Assembly: GCA_031265765.1 (NCBI GenBank)
Contig: JAISCE010000043.1
Location: 1 to 33,662 of the forward strand
Reading direction: 5' to 3'
Source: Azoarcus sp.
GTDB taxonomy: Bacteria; Pseudomonadota; Gammaproteobacteria; Burkholderiales; Rhodocyclaceae
DNA length: 33,662 bases
Part shown: positions 8,650 through 16,884 of the stretch, piece by piece
Layout of the letters: every line of letters begins with the position of its first letter
Position numbering within the stretch: position 1 is the stretch's first letter
Position numbers and translations under genes: made by a program
Notes under the pieces: model-generated
What the model was told of the DNA's origin: nothing
Databases searched by the model: none
What the model saw: only the letters and a program-made list of their open reading frames with translations

Positions 8650-10041
8650 TCAGATCACGCGGGAGTAGCGTTTGCGCTCGCGGTCGGCGCGCAAGTAGCG
8701 GTCGAACACCATGGCAATCGCGCGAACTAGGAGCCGCCCCGCCGGCAATACGGTGATCCAGCCGTCTTCGATCCCGACGAGTCCGGCGGCTTCCATCTCC
8801 TCAAGATCGGACAATTCCTCGCTGAAGTAATCCTTGAAGTCGATGAGATGCGCGATCTGTATCGACTCCATCGACAAGGAGAAATGACACATCAGGGATT
8901 GAATGATCGAGCGCCGCAACAGATCGTCGGCGGTCAGTTCGACGCCGCGCAGCACCGGCAATTCATCGCGGTCGAGCGCATCGTAATATTCATCGAGCGT
9001 CTTGTGGTTCTGCGCATACACCGGGCCGACCTTGGCGATCGACGAGACGCCGAAAGCCAGCATGTCGCATTCGGCCTGGGTCGAGTAGCCCTGGAAGTTG
9101 CGATGCAATCTCCCCTGCCGCTGGGCCACGGTCAGTTCATCGTCCGGCTTGGCGAAATGGTCCATGCCGATATAGACGTATCCGGCTGCCGTCAGATAGT
9201 CGATGGCCCGCCGCAGGATTTGCAGCTTGGTATCCGGCCCCGGCAAGTCGCCTTGCGGAATGCGCCGCTGCGGCTTGAAAAGGCCGGGCAGATGGGCATA
9301 GCTATAGAGCGATATGCGGTCGGGCGAAAGCGCCGCCACTTTTTCGAGCGTATGACCGAAGCTGGCAAGGTTCTGCCTGGGCAGACCGTAAATCAAGTCC
9401 ATGCTGATCGAGCGAAAGCCCGTGGCGCGCGCCGCTTCCATCACCAGCCGGGTTTCGTCGAAGCTCTGCACGCGATTGGTGGCGATCTGCACATCCCCGG
9501 CGAAATCCTGCACCCCGACGCTCATACGGTTGAACCCGAGGGTAGCAAGCAATTCGACGGTAGCGAAATCGACCTTGCGCGGGTCGACCTCGATCGAATA
9601 TTCGCCGTTGGGCGCGAGCTCGAAACGGGCGCGTACCGACGAAATCAGGCGGCGCAGTTCGTCATGCGACAGAAAAGTCGGCGTTCCTCCGCCCAGGTGA
9701 AGCTGAGTGGCCTGGCGCGCGCCGCCCAGCGCCGCAGCCTGGAGACGAATTTCCCGATCCAGGTAATCCAGGTATTTCGCCGACTGGCCATGATCCTTGG
9801 TGATGATCTTATTGCAGGCACAGTAATAGCAAATCGTGTTACAAAACGGGATGTGGAAGTATAATGACAGCGGTCGGCTGATGCCGCCGACCGCCCGCTT
9901 TCCCAGCCAGTCGGTCAATGTTCGCGCGCCGACCGCTTCGACGAAGCGGTCCGCCGTGGGATATGATGTATAGCGTGGCCCGTTGATATCGAAACGGCGA
10001 ATCAGTTCGGGATCGAAAACAAGCTCGTGCTGATTGGTCAT
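8650..10041 (-). CDS. hemN: Oxygen-independent coproporphyrinogen III oxidase (dehydrogenase)
   Basis: Radical-SAM enzyme that decarboxylates coproporphyrinogen III to protoporphyrinogen IX without oxygen, supplying heme under anaerobic or microaerobic conditions. It is 463 residues long, normal for HemN. The cluster motif lies in FHIPFCNTICYYCACNK: Cys67, Cys71 and Cys74 form CxxxCxxC, with a further Cys76 typical of HemN. HLGGGTPTFL is the SAM-binding glycine motif. The N-terminal FDINGPRYTSYPTADRF is diagnostic. I prefer the ATG at 10041; an in-frame TTG at 10056 would add five residues, and neither has a strong ribosome binding site. It is divergent from fnr with a perfect FNR box between them, so oxygen control is likely. 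The heme-rich cbb3 oxidase genes are close by. Confidence 0.95.
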   Translation of the reverse strand: MTNQHELVFDPELIRRFDINGPRYTSYPTADRFVEAVGARTLTDWLGKRAVGGISRPLSLYFHIPFCNTICYYCACNKIITKDHGQSAKYLDYLDREIRLQAAALGGARQATQLHLGGGTPTFLSHDELRRLISSVRARFELAPNGEYSIEVDPRKVDFATVELLATLGFNRMSVGVQDFAGDVQIATNRVQSFDETRLVMEAARATGFRSISMDLIYGLPRQNLASFGHTLEKVAALSPDRISLYSYAHLPGLFKPQRRIPQGDLPGPDTKLQILRRAIDYLTAAGYVYIGMDHFAKPDDELTVAQRQGRLHRNFQGYSTQAECDMLAFGVSSIAKVGPVYAQNHKTLDEYYDALDRDELPVLRGVELTADDLLRRSIIQSLMCHFSLSMESIQIAHLIDFKDYFSEELSDLEEMEAAGLVGIEDGWITVLPAGRLLVRAIAMVFDRYLRADRERKRYSRVI

Positions 10042-10092
10042 GGATGTGCTGCTCAAAGGCTCTTACGATGGCAGAAAACCGCCGCTTTCCGG

Positions 10093-10106
10093 TTGATATG
10101 GATCAA
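10093..10106. promoter_or_regulatory. FNR box in the hemN-fnr intergenic region
   Basis: TTGATATGGATCAA is a perfect match to the FNR/ANR consensus TTGAT-N4-ATCAA. It lies between the divergent hemN and fnr starts. Toward hemN, a weak -10-like CATCGT (10065-10070) ends 34.5 bp from the box centre, the geometry of a class II activated promoter. Toward fnr, the best -10-like TATCCA (10122-10127) is only 27.5 bp from the centre, so the box would cover the -35 region, suggesting autorepression. Confidence 0.85.
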
Positions 10107-10153
10107 CCGCGCAAATAACGATATCCACCCCCAACCGGAGAGTGTACTGTCAA

Positions 10154-10894
10154 ATGATGGCAACAGCGCCCGCCACCGTCACAGGACTCAAAAAAGCCTG
10201 TTCTCAATGCAATCTGCTTGAATCGTGCCTTCCATTCGGGATGATCGATTCGGACATCCACCGCCTCGACGAACTGGTGGGCGTGCGGCGCAGGATCAAG
10301 CGCCAGCAGCCGCTTTACCGTACAGGCGATCCGTTCGAGGCCATATACGCCATCCGCATCGGTTCGTTCAAGACCGACGTCCTGCTCGAAGACGGACGCG
10401 AGCAAGTCACGGGTTTTCAGATGACAGGCGAGATTCTCGGCCTCGACGGCATCAGCGCCGAACTGCATTCCTGCAATGCCATCGCTCTCGAAGATAGCGA
10501 AGTCTGCGTGATTCCTTACGCCAAGCTCGAAGAACTCGCCCGCATCGTCGAGGGGCTACAGCATCGGTTCCACAAAGTCATGAGCCGCGAGATCGTGCGC
10601 GACCACGGCGTGATGATGCTGCTTGGCTCGATGCGCGCCGAGGAAAGGCTGGCCGCTTTCCTGCTCAACATGTCGCAACGTTTCACGGCGCGCGGGTTCT
10701 CGGCCTCCGAATTCCATCTGCGCATGACGCGCGAAGAAATCGGCTCCTACCTGGGTCTCAAGCTCGAAACTGTCTCGCGCGCCTTTTCCCGCTTCCAGGA
10801 CGAGGGGCTGGTCGCCGTGCAGCAAAAACACATCCGCATTCTCGACAACAACAGCCTCAGGAAGTTGATCCAGCATCAGCCAGGCGCACGTTGA
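10154..10894 (+). CDS. fnr: Fnr/Anr-type oxygen-sensing transcriptional regulator
   Basis: Crp-Fnr family regulator of about 246 residues. Four Cys can ligate the oxygen-labile [4Fe-4S] cluster: Cys16, Cys19 and Cys25 in ACSQCNLLESC, and Cys107 in ELHSCNAIALE. The cyclic-nucleotide-fold barrel follows, then a dimer helix (VMMLLGSMRAEERLAAFLLN). The DNA-binding helix REEIGSYLGLKLETVSRAF has the E-x2-SR residues that read TTGAT half-sites in Fnr. The frame is open from a GTG at 10142, but a GGAG at 10137-10140 makes the ATGs at 10154 or 10157 better starts. It is divergent from hemN. Together with FNR boxes before hemN/fnr, the usp gene and ccoN, it is the likely controller of this whole block. 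The stop is followed 2 bases later by a REP-like repeat. Confidence 0.95.
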   Translation: MMATAPATVTGLKKACSQCNLLESCLPFGMIDSDIHRLDELVGVRRRIKRQQPLYRTGDPFEAIYAIRIGSFKTDVLLEDGREQVTGFQMTGEILGLDGISAELHSCNAIALEDSEVCVIPYAKLEELARIVEGLQHRFHKVMSREIVRDHGVMMLLGSMRAEERLAAFLLNMSQRFTARGFSASEFHLRMTREEIGSYLGLKLETVSRAFSRFQDEGLVAVQQKHIRILDNNSLRKLIQHQPGAR

Positions 10895-10896
10895 CA

Positions 10897-10989
10897 GCCG
10901 GACGGCGAGATGCGGAAAGGGTTACAACCCCTCCCGCATGGGATTATCCCCCTGAAGGGAGAGGTTTCCGACCGAAGTCGGTTTTCGAT
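10897..10989. repeat. REP-like palindromic repeat, copy A
   Basis: About 93 bp, strongly similar to 19644-19739. It has an imperfect inverted repeat at 10910-10939 (ATGCGGAAAGGGTT / AACCCCTCCCGCAT), then a conserved tail with TATCCCCCTGAAGGG and GGTTTTCGAT. It fills the whole space between the convergent fnr and phaC stops and touches the phaC stop codon. It may serve as a bidirectional terminator. Confidence 0.75.
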
Positions 10990-12773
10990 CAAGGCTCGAC
11001 GACGTAGATGCCCGGCGCTGGCGACAACTGCGGATATTGTTCATTGGCCGCCGGCCTGGCTTCCACCAGATTGCCGGCGCGCGGCTTGAGCCATTCCATC
11101 CAGTCCGGCCACCACGACCCCCGTTGCTCGACCGCCGAGGCCCGCCAGTTTTCGGCAGTATCGGAACGGCGCGGCTCACTGGCCCAGAAACGGCGCTTGG
11201 GCGGATTCACCACCGGATTGACGATGCCGAAGATGTGCCCGGAACTGGAAAGCACATAACGCTTCGGCCCATTCACGAAGTTGTTGACGCGGAAGGTCTG
11301 CGCCCACGGCGCAATATGATCGTCCTCCGCCGATACGGCGTAAAGCGGCTGGGTGATGCAGGAAAGATCGAGCGGCTCGCCAGCCACGGTGAGTGCATCG
11401 TGGTGAATCAGGCGATTGTGCAAGTAAAGTTCATTCAGGTACCACATATGCATTGCATATGGCAGACGAGTGCAATCCATGTTCCAGTACAGCACGTCGA
11501 ACGGCGCCAAAGACTCGCCATACAGCCAGCCATGGACGACATAAGTCCAGATCAGGCTGTTCGAGCGCAGCAGACGGAAGGAGGCCGCCATTTCCTTGCC
11601 ATCGAAATAGCCTTTGCGGGCCATATTATCGTCCAGATAGCGAATGGTCGAAGGGTCGATGAAAATTTCGATGTCGCCCGGCTTGCTGAAATCGATGAGC
11701 GTGGTGAAAAGGGTGAAATCGGCGACAGGGACATCTGCGGGTTTGAAGTGCCGGTTCGCCCAGGCCATGTACATCGTCAGCGCCGTGCCGCCGATGCAAT
11801 AGCCCACCGCATGCACCTTGGGCGAGCCGGTGAAATTGCGCGCCACGTCGATGATCGTCTGAATCCCGTCGACCAAGTAGTCGTCGAAGGTCGTGTTGCG
11901 CATCGACTCATCCGGGTTCTTCCAACTGGTGATGAACACATCCAACCCCTGGTCGAGCAGGAAGCGCACCATGCTTTTCTTTTCGTTGAGATCGAGAATA
12001 TAGAATTTGTTGATCCACGGCGTGACGATCACCACCGGCTCGGCATGAACTTTGGGCTGGGTCGGGATGTAGTGTATGACTTCGACGAGCCGGTTGCGGA
12101 ACACCACCGCGCCCGGCGTGGTAGCAAGGTTGCTCCCGACCTTGAAATCGTCGAGCGGCGTCATCCGTATCGTACCGGCCCGCAGGTCTTCAAGAAAATT
12201 CTGGTATCCGACGAAAAGGCTCTCTCCGCGACTCTCGGCAGCTTTTCGCAATGCAACCGGATTGGTCGGCAAAAAATTGGTCGGCGCCATCGCGTTGAGC
12301 CATTTCCGCCACCAGAACGCCGCCTTGCGCCGCTCTTTGCCGCTGAGTCCCGGCGTATCGTAGAGCATGTCCTGCATATTGTGGGTGAAAGCGAGATACC
12401 ACTCTTTGATCAAATCCCAGGAAGCGGAGTCCGTCCAGACTGCGTCGGCAAAGCGGACATCGTCGGGGTGCGGCAGGATGGGGTCTTCGCTTTCGCGTCC
12501 CGTCAGCCGGGCCAAGGAGTGGATATACAACTTCCATAAATCGGACGACAAATGCGAAATCCACTCGGCAAGTTCCTGGGGATGCACCAGCCACGCCAAC
12601 TGGGCGTGGACGATGGGCGCAGCCATGCCCAATGGATCGATGGAGCCTTCGACGCCCTCGTGCAGCTTGTGCATGGTTTCCTTCAACACCCGTCCGGGGT
12701 TGAAAGTCTCGTCATGCCGCATGGCATGGCTACGCGTCTGACGGCCCTCTCCGGTCGTGCTGCTCCTGGCCAT
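10989..12773 (-). CDS. phaC: Class I poly(3-hydroxyalkanoate) synthase
   Basis: Cytoplasmic, granule-associated PHA synthase of 594 residues, polymerising (R)-3-hydroxyacyl-CoA into the carbon store. The alpha/beta-hydrolase catalytic triad is visible: Cys326 in the lipase-like box GYCIGG, Asp485 in AEDDHIAPW and His513 in SSSGHIFG. Length and the N-terminal helical domain fit class I enzymes, which need no PhaE or PhaR subunit. The PhaC signature WINKFYILDLNEKKSMVRFL is present. The ATG at 12773 has an AAGGAGAG ribosome binding site about 6 bases upstream. No phaA, phaB or phasin gene lies in the window. It is divergent from the universal stress gene across a 312-bp spacer. Confidence 0.95.
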   Translation of the reverse strand: MARSSTTGEGRQTRSHAMRHDETFNPGRVLKETMHKLHEGVEGSIDPLGMAAPIVHAQLAWLVHPQELAEWISHLSSDLWKLYIHSLARLTGRESEDPILPHPDDVRFADAVWTDSASWDLIKEWYLAFTHNMQDMLYDTPGLSGKERRKAAFWWRKWLNAMAPTNFLPTNPVALRKAAESRGESLFVGYQNFLEDLRAGTIRMTPLDDFKVGSNLATTPGAVVFRNRLVEVIHYIPTQPKVHAEPVVIVTPWINKFYILDLNEKKSMVRFLLDQGLDVFITSWKNPDESMRNTTFDDYLVDGIQTIIDVARNFTGSPKVHAVGYCIGGTALTMYMAWANRHFKPADVPVADFTLFTTLIDFSKPGDIEIFIDPSTIRYLDDNMARKGYFDGKEMAASFRLLRSNSLIWTYVVHGWLYGESLAPFDVLYWNMDCTRLPYAMHMWYLNELYLHNRLIHHDALTVAGEPLDLSCITQPLYAVSAEDDHIAPWAQTFRVNNFVNGPKRYVLSSSGHIFGIVNPVVNPPKRRFWASEPRRSDTAENWRASAVEQRGSWWPDWMEWLKPRAGNLVEARPAANEQYPQLSPAPGIYVVEP

Positions 12774-13008
12774 GAATCTCTCCTTCCTGCTCGTGTGACC
12801 CCAATGGCGTGCACAGTTCGGCTACAGCCGCCCCGGCCCGCTACTGCCAGCCAGACGTGCCGTCATAACGCCTACGACACACACCTCCGCCGCTTTTGCA
12901 TACGGCCCCGTACATCGTAACGTCCGTCACTACCGCCGTCATAATGCTTTTCGCACACTCTCGATACGGATTGCCGCCGAAAAACGGCAACAGCCGGCAT
13001 TCACGCCC

Positions 13009-13022
13009 TTGATGCGCATCAA
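13009..13022 (+). promoter_or_regulatory. FNR box upstream of the universal stress gene
   Basis: TTGATGCGCATCAA matches the FNR consensus perfectly and is itself a full palindrome. The distance from its centre to the end of the TATAAT at 13049-13054 is 38.5 bp, about 5 bp longer than at ccoN. FNR control is likely, but the geometry is not the usual class II spacing. Confidence 0.8.
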
Positions 13023-13048
13023 GCACAAAATTATCGAGACTCTGTCAC

Positions 13049-13054
13049 TATAAT
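13049..13054 (+). promoter_or_regulatory. -10 box of the usp promoter
   Basis: A consensus TATAAT, 31 bp before the usp start codon. No -35 hexamer is seen at 17 bp, which fits a promoter activated from the FNR box just upstream. Confidence 0.6.
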
Positions 13055-13085
13055 CGGGTACCAAACGACAAGAGGGAAGCACGCC

Positions 13086-13529
13086 ATGTTCAAGCACATT
13101 CTCGTACCGACCGACGGATCGCCGCTGTCCGATACAGCCGTTGCCCGCGCCATTGCTTTCGCCAAGGAAATCAATGCCCGCATCACCTTTTTTTACTCAC
13201 AGCCCGATTTCCCGATGCCTATCTATGGAGAGGGTGCGCTGATCGATCCCACGACCCCGGAGCAATTCGCCCAATCCGCGCAACAGGAAGCCCTGCGTAT
13301 CCTGAATCGCGTCAAGGCCGCGGCAGAAGCCGAAGGCATCACGACCGGCGTCGACACACAGGTCAACGAAATTCCCTATGAAGCCATCGTCAATGCCGCC
13401 GACCGCCATGACTGCGATCTGATTTTCATGGCTTCGCATGGCCGCCGCGGCATTGCCGGTTTGTTATTGGGCAGCGAAACACAAAAAGTGCTCACCCACA
13501 GCAAAATCCCGGTGCTCGTTTACCGCTGA
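13086..13529 (+). CDS. Universal stress protein, UspA family
   Basis: Cytoplasmic single-domain Usp of 147 residues, the normal size. The start MFKHILVPTDGSPLSDTAV is the canonical first strand and loop with the nucleotide-contacting Asp. The C-terminal GRRGIAGLLLGSETQKVLTHSKIPVLVYR carries the ATP-binding G-x2-G-x7-GS pattern, so it probably belongs to the ATP-binding branch. The ATG has a purine-rich AAGAGGGAAG upstream. The FNR box and TATAAT predict induction when oxygen falls, as seen for usp genes of other Fnr/Anr regulons. It is followed by a strong hairpin terminator. Confidence 0.92.
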   Translation: MFKHILVPTDGSPLSDTAVARAIAFAKEINARITFFYSQPDFPMPIYGEGALIDPTTPEQFAQSAQQEALRILNRVKAAAEAEGITTGVDTQVNEIPYEAIVNAADRHDCDLIFMASHGRRGIAGLLLGSETQKVLTHSKIPVLVYR

Positions 13530-13570
13530 AACGCTTGCCGTTTCTTTCGTCCGCCGTTTTTCTTTCCCAG

Positions 13571-13606
13571 AATACAAACGGCCCGGTTCCCCGGGCCGTT
13601 TGTATT
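13571..13606. terminator. Long perfect hairpin between usp and the cco cluster
   Basis: A 16-bp perfect stem (AATACAAACGGCCCGG and its complement) closes on the loop TTCC. It lies between the plus-strand usp stop and the minus-strand DUF3149 stop. The AT ends give T-rich flanks in both directions, so it can end transcription from both sides. Confidence 0.85.
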
Positions 13607-13619
13607 CCAGACCAAGTAT

Positions 13620-13784
13620 CTATGCCTTGGCGCTACGTTCGCGCTGTTGCGCGGCTGCGGCCCTGCGCTCATCTTCCGCCATGCGGTTCGAGAAATAGCG
13701 AATAAAAAAAACAGCCATGACGACCACGCCCAAGATGGTAATCAGGCTGAGCACACCAATCTGCGTCGAAAACAGCTCTGCCAT
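13620..13784 (-). CDS. DUF3149 small membrane protein
   Basis: A 54-residue protein starting MAELFSTQIGVLSLITILG. One membrane helix (about residues 8-28) is followed by a basic and acidic helix (YFSNRMAEDERRAAAAQQRER). It matches the DUF3149 family, which to my knowledge sits beside cbb3 oxidase assembly genes in betaproteobacteria. A perfect AAGGAGGT stands 8 bases before the ATG. It is the last gene of the ccoG-ccoH run, 23 bp after the ccoH stop, and ends just before the long hairpin. Function unknown. A part in cbb3 assembly or stability is inference from position only. Confidence 0.8.
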   Translation of the reverse strand: MAELFSTQIGVLSLITILGVVVMAVFFIRYFSNRMAEDERRAAAAQQRERSAKA

Positions 13785-13807
13785 GGTGGAGCACCTCCTT
13801 CAACAGT

Positions 13808-14377
13808 TTAAGAATTGAACGGTTCGAGCAATATCTCCGTTTCCATCGGGAGATTGGCAATGCCGTCCATGCGCCAACTTTGGGATTTATTTTTCAACTC
13901 GCGTTCGCTTTTCAAGCTGTCTTCCAGTCGAAAACTCCAGCGACCGGCGCGCAGCGGAGCGATCTCACCCAGATACAAACCATCCTCCCCCCTTTGCAGC
14001 GCCACCTGCTGATCGGATCCGCTATGGGTCGGATGAACAATCGTCAAATAAAGCATTGCGGGCAAATCTCCCTCTTGCGCGGCGGACAATTCGATACTGA
14101 TTGCACCGTCGCGCACCCGGGCGCGCGCCGACAGGCCCATTTCCCGCGCATGCTCAAGCCGGTCGACGACTTGCACGACGCTCTGGCCGTCCTTGTAATA
14201 GTCGTCGGACACGAGACCGTCCCAACTGGTCTGCGCAAAAATCCAGGTCGCAATGCCAGCCACTACAGCGGTCGCGGGCAGCGCCATCAGGAACCACGGC
14301 CAGCCCTGCCGATACCATGGTTCACTGCGCGCGCCGGTCATTTGCGAATCCATCAAATTTTCCCGTTCCGAAATCAT
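13808..14377 (-). CDS. ccoH: FixH/CcoH cbb3 oxidase assembly protein
   Basis: FixH family, 189 residues, single-pass inner-membrane protein needed for cbb3 oxidase assembly. The membrane helix is WPWFLMALPATAVVAGIATWIFA (about residues 26-48). The family hallmark WDGLVSDDYYKDGQSVVQ follows immediately, then a periplasmic beta domain. The ATG overlaps the ccoG stop (ATGA), so translation is coupled. An internal ATG at 14353 is possible but the overlap favours 14377. Confidence 0.9.
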   Translation of the reverse strand: MISERENLMDSQMTGARSEPWYRQGWPWFLMALPATAVVAGIATWIFAQTSWDGLVSDDYYKDGQSVVQVVDRLEHAREMGLSARARVRDGAISIELSAAQEGDLPAMLYLTIVHPTHSGSDQQVALQRGEDGLYLGEIAPLRAGRWSFRLEDSLKSERELKNKSQSWRMDGIANLPMETEILLEPFNS

Positions 14378-15816
14378 CGGGGGAAAAAGAACGTCGCTTT
14401 CTCCCGCCGCTTCACGCCGGGATCGTCTTCGGCGGAAACATTGAAAAATATCTCGTTCGCGCCCTGCTTGCCCGCATCCAGCGGCACATGTACCCGCAAA
14501 GTGACTTCATGGGTTTGCGCCGCATCCACCTCGACCCGGCGCTCGCTGGAAATCTGCACCTCGCGCAGACCTTCCACGCCGACAGTGAAAACCCGCGGCT
14601 GCTCGGTCATGTTCATGACGCGAAGCGTATAGATGTTTTCGATCATCCCGCCCGGAATTTCCTGCCCAAGCGAAGCCCGGTCGCGAATGACATCGACCCG
14701 CAACGGTATCCGCGTGGCAAGCCCCCATATGAAAGCGATGCCGACAAAGAGCAATACCGCTCCATAAATCAGGGTGCGCAAACGCAATATATGATGGAAG
14801 ATTTCCGAGCTTCCCCAGCCCTGCTTGAGGGCGCTCTCGGTCGAATAGCGTACCAATCCATGCGGCGCGCCCACCTTGTCCATGATCTGGTCGCAAGCAT
14901 CGGCACAGGCCGCACAGCCAATGCATTCGTATTGCAGACCATTGCGGATGTCGATGCCGGTCGGACAGACCTGGACGCAAATCCCGCAGTCGATACAGTC
15001 GCCCTTGCTTGCCGCCGCATCGCCCTTGCGATGTACGCCACGCGGCTCGCCACGCGCTTCGTCGTATGTGACCACCAGCGTATCGGGGTCGAACATCACC
15101 GACTGGAAGCGGGCGTAAGGGCACATGAACTTGCACACCTGCTCGCGCATGAAACCGGCAAATACGAACGTGAATGTCCCGTAGAACAGTATCCAGAACG
15201 TTTCCCACGACCCGAAACTCAATGTGGAAACCGAGCCCAACAATTCACCGAGCGGCGAAAAATAGGCGACGAAAGTGAAGCCGGTCCATAGCGCCAACGC
15301 GCCCCATGCCCCATATTTGGCCGCCTTGATCGAGAATTTGCGCCCATCCATCGGCGAAGCGTCAAGTTTTGCCCGCTTGAGATGGTCGCCTTCGATTTTT
15401 TGTTCTATCCACAAGAAAATCTCGGTATACACCGTCTGCGGACAAGCGTAGCCACACCACAGACGCCCCGCGATCGCGGTGAAAAAGAACAATGAATACG
15501 CGGAAATAATCAGCAGGATCGCCAGGAAGAATACATCCTGCGGCCAGAACACCCATCCGAAAATGTAAAACTTCCGCTCGACCAAATGCAGTAGCACGGC
15601 CTGCCGATCATTCCATGTCAACCAGGGCAGGCCGTAGAAAACGATTTGGGTGAGAAACACCAGCGTCCATCGCCACTTGGTAAAAACGCCGGCGGTCGCG
15701 CGAATGTAAATCTTGTTGTGGGCTGTGTACAACCCGCCCTTTCCTTTCTTTCCTGCCGCCGAAACAGGCAACGGAGAAGACGCCGGGGGAGATGTATTCG
15801 AGATAGTGTCATTCAT
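14374..15816 (-). CDS. ccoG: CcoG (RdxA/FixG) Fe-S protein for cbb3 oxidase assembly
   Basis: Membrane-bound ferredoxin-like protein of 480 residues. CcoG family proteins act as cupric reductases that help copper reach the cbb3 active site. Membrane helices are visible at about residues 48-65, 90-115, 165-185, 205-225 and 345-365. WCGYACPQTVY and CKFMCPYARFQ are FixG signatures. Two 4Fe-4S motifs follow: CIDCGICVQVCP and CIGCAACADACD. The C-terminal third is the periplasmic FixG Ig-like domain. GAGAGGAG stands upstream of the ATG. The gene lies 99 bp after ccoP and overlaps ccoH, so it starts a ccoG-ccoH-DUF3149 group. Confidence 0.93.
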   Translation of the reverse strand: MNDTISNTSPPASSPLPVSAAGKKGKGGLYTAHNKIYIRATAGVFTKWRWTLVFLTQIVFYGLPWLTWNDRQAVLLHLVERKFYIFGWVFWPQDVFFLAILLIISAYSLFFFTAIAGRLWCGYACPQTVYTEIFLWIEQKIEGDHLKRAKLDASPMDGRKFSIKAAKYGAWGALALWTGFTFVAYFSPLGELLGSVSTLSFGSWETFWILFYGTFTFVFAGFMREQVCKFMCPYARFQSVMFDPDTLVVTYDEARGEPRGVHRKGDAAASKGDCIDCGICVQVCPTGIDIRNGLQYECIGCAACADACDQIMDKVGAPHGLVRYSTESALKQGWGSSEIFHHILRLRTLIYGAVLLFVGIAFIWGLATRIPLRVDVIRDRASLGQEIPGGMIENIYTLRVMNMTEQPRVFTVGVEGLREVQISSERRVEVDAAQTHEVTLRVHVPLDAGKQGANEIFFNVSAEDDPGVKRREKATFFFPR

Positions 15817-15867
15817 TGGAACAGCACTCCTCTCAGAGAACAGACGGGTTATTTTACCCCGAAGGGA

Positions 15868-15895
15868 AGATAGACGGCCCCGGACACTTCACACT
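15868..15895. terminator. Imperfect hairpin between ccoP and ccoG
   Basis: An imperfect stem (AGACGG-x-CCC / GGG-x-CCGTCT, about 15872-15905 including flanks) lies in the 99-bp ccoP-ccoG gap. No strong T-run follows on the minus strand. It could attenuate or stabilise the ccoNOQP message rather than end it. Confidence 0.3.
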
Positions 15896-15915
15896 CGGGA
15901 CCGTCTTTCCTGTTT

Positions 15916-16884
15916 CTATTTATTGCTGCCCAGACTATGCACATATGCCGCAAGGATGTGAACCTTGGCATCGCCAAGGAAGTCTTTCCAAGCCGGCATG
16001 GTGTTGGTCACACTGCCCGGACCCGCATTGCGGCCCTTGGTGACGCCATCGACGATAGCTTCTTCAGTGCTGCTGTACAACCATATACCGTCGGTGAGAT
16101 CAGGCGCGCCCAGTACGGCGAACGCTTCGCCCATGGATCTTGCTCCCTTGCCCTCCGGTCCATGGCAAACCGTGCAGTTGCTCGCAAAAACATCCCTGCC
16201 GCGAGCGGCGCGGGCCGCATCCGAAGTCAGGCCGGCAATCGCGCGCACATAGTTGGCCACATCCCTGATCTGGTCGCTGTTGAGCGTGCCGCCAAAGGCC
16301 GTCATCACACCGGCGCGGCCACCTTCGATGCTGGCCTTGATGGTTTCGGGATCGCCGCCATACAGCCAGTCATCATCGGTCAGGTTCGGGAAGCCATAGT
16401 TCTTGCCTTGGGCGCCCCTGGCCGCCGAACCGTGACACTGCGAGCAGTAGGTCAGGAAAAGGCGCTTGCCCGTCGCAACCGCTGCCGGATCGGATGCCAA
16501 CGCCTTCAGATCCGTCCCCAGATATCGCTCAAAGGTTGGGCCATATTTTGCATTGGCGGCATTGACTTCCTTTGCATATTCGGCGCGCAAGCCACGTTCC
16601 TTGGCTGGATTGCTCGGGTCGCTGTGCCGGTCGCCGAAACCCGGGAACAGGTAAAAGTAGAAGATTGCGAAGATGACGGTCACCCAAAACAGGTACAACC
16701 ACCAGCGCGGCAGCGGGTTGTTGTATTCCCTCAGGTTTTCGTCCCAGACGTGCCCCTGCAATTTGGGTTCTCCAGCGCCCTGCGACGTTGTGTTCGTAAC
16801 CAACACGACGAGACAGAACAGCAGGCCAAAAGCAATGAGGCCCGACACATACAGATTCCAGAAACCGCTGATAAAGTCAGCCAT
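15916..16884 (-). CDS. ccoP: cbb3 oxidase subunit III (diheme cytochrome c)
   Basis: CcoP, 322 residues. Membrane helices lie at about residues 10-30 and 60-80 (WWLYLFWVTVIFAIFYFYLFPGFG). Two periplasmic cytochrome c domains follow, with heme motifs CSQCH and CTVCH. Axial Met candidates are in GVMTAFGG and NTMPAWKDFLG. It passes electrons from the cytochrome bc1/c pool toward CcoO and CcoN. Its start overlaps the end of ccoQ by 8 bp. Confidence 0.95.
   Translation of the reverse strand: MADFISGFWNLYVSGLIAFGLLFCLVVLVTNTTSQGAGEPKLQGHVWDENLREYNNPLPRWWLYLFWVTVIFAIFYFYLFPGFGDRHSDPSNPAKERGLRAEYAKEVNAANAKYGPTFERYLGTDLKALASDPAAVATGKRLFLTYCSQCHGSAARGAQGKNYGFPNLTDDDWLYGGDPETIKASIEGGRAGVMTAFGGTLNSDQIRDVANYVRAIAGLTSDAARAARGRDVFASNCTVCHGPEGKGARSMGEAFAVLGAPDLTDGIWLYSSTEEAIVDGVTKGRNAGPGSVTNTMPAWKDFLGDAKVHILAAYVHSLGSNK

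Larger units (their letters stand above)
12774..13085. other. phaC-usp divergent intergenic region (312 bp)
   Basis: No credible gene is seen. The usp-proximal end holds a perfect FNR box (13009-13022) and a TATAAT (13049-13054). A small hairpin TTGCCG/CGGCAA lies at 12971-12990, and CCGTCATAA occurs twice (around 12856 and 12939). A 61-codon minus-strand frame here lacks family features and I regard it as chance. No clear phaC promoter was recognised. Confidence 0.6.

Noticed and set aside
12401..12420. TTGATCAAA in phaC as an FNR site
   Set aside because: It lacks the 4-bp spacer of an FNR box and lies deep within coding sequence.
12841..13026. A 61-codon minus-strand frame between phaC and usp
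   Set aside because: No ribosome binding site or family feature, Cys/Arg-rich chance composition, and it overlaps the FNR box region.
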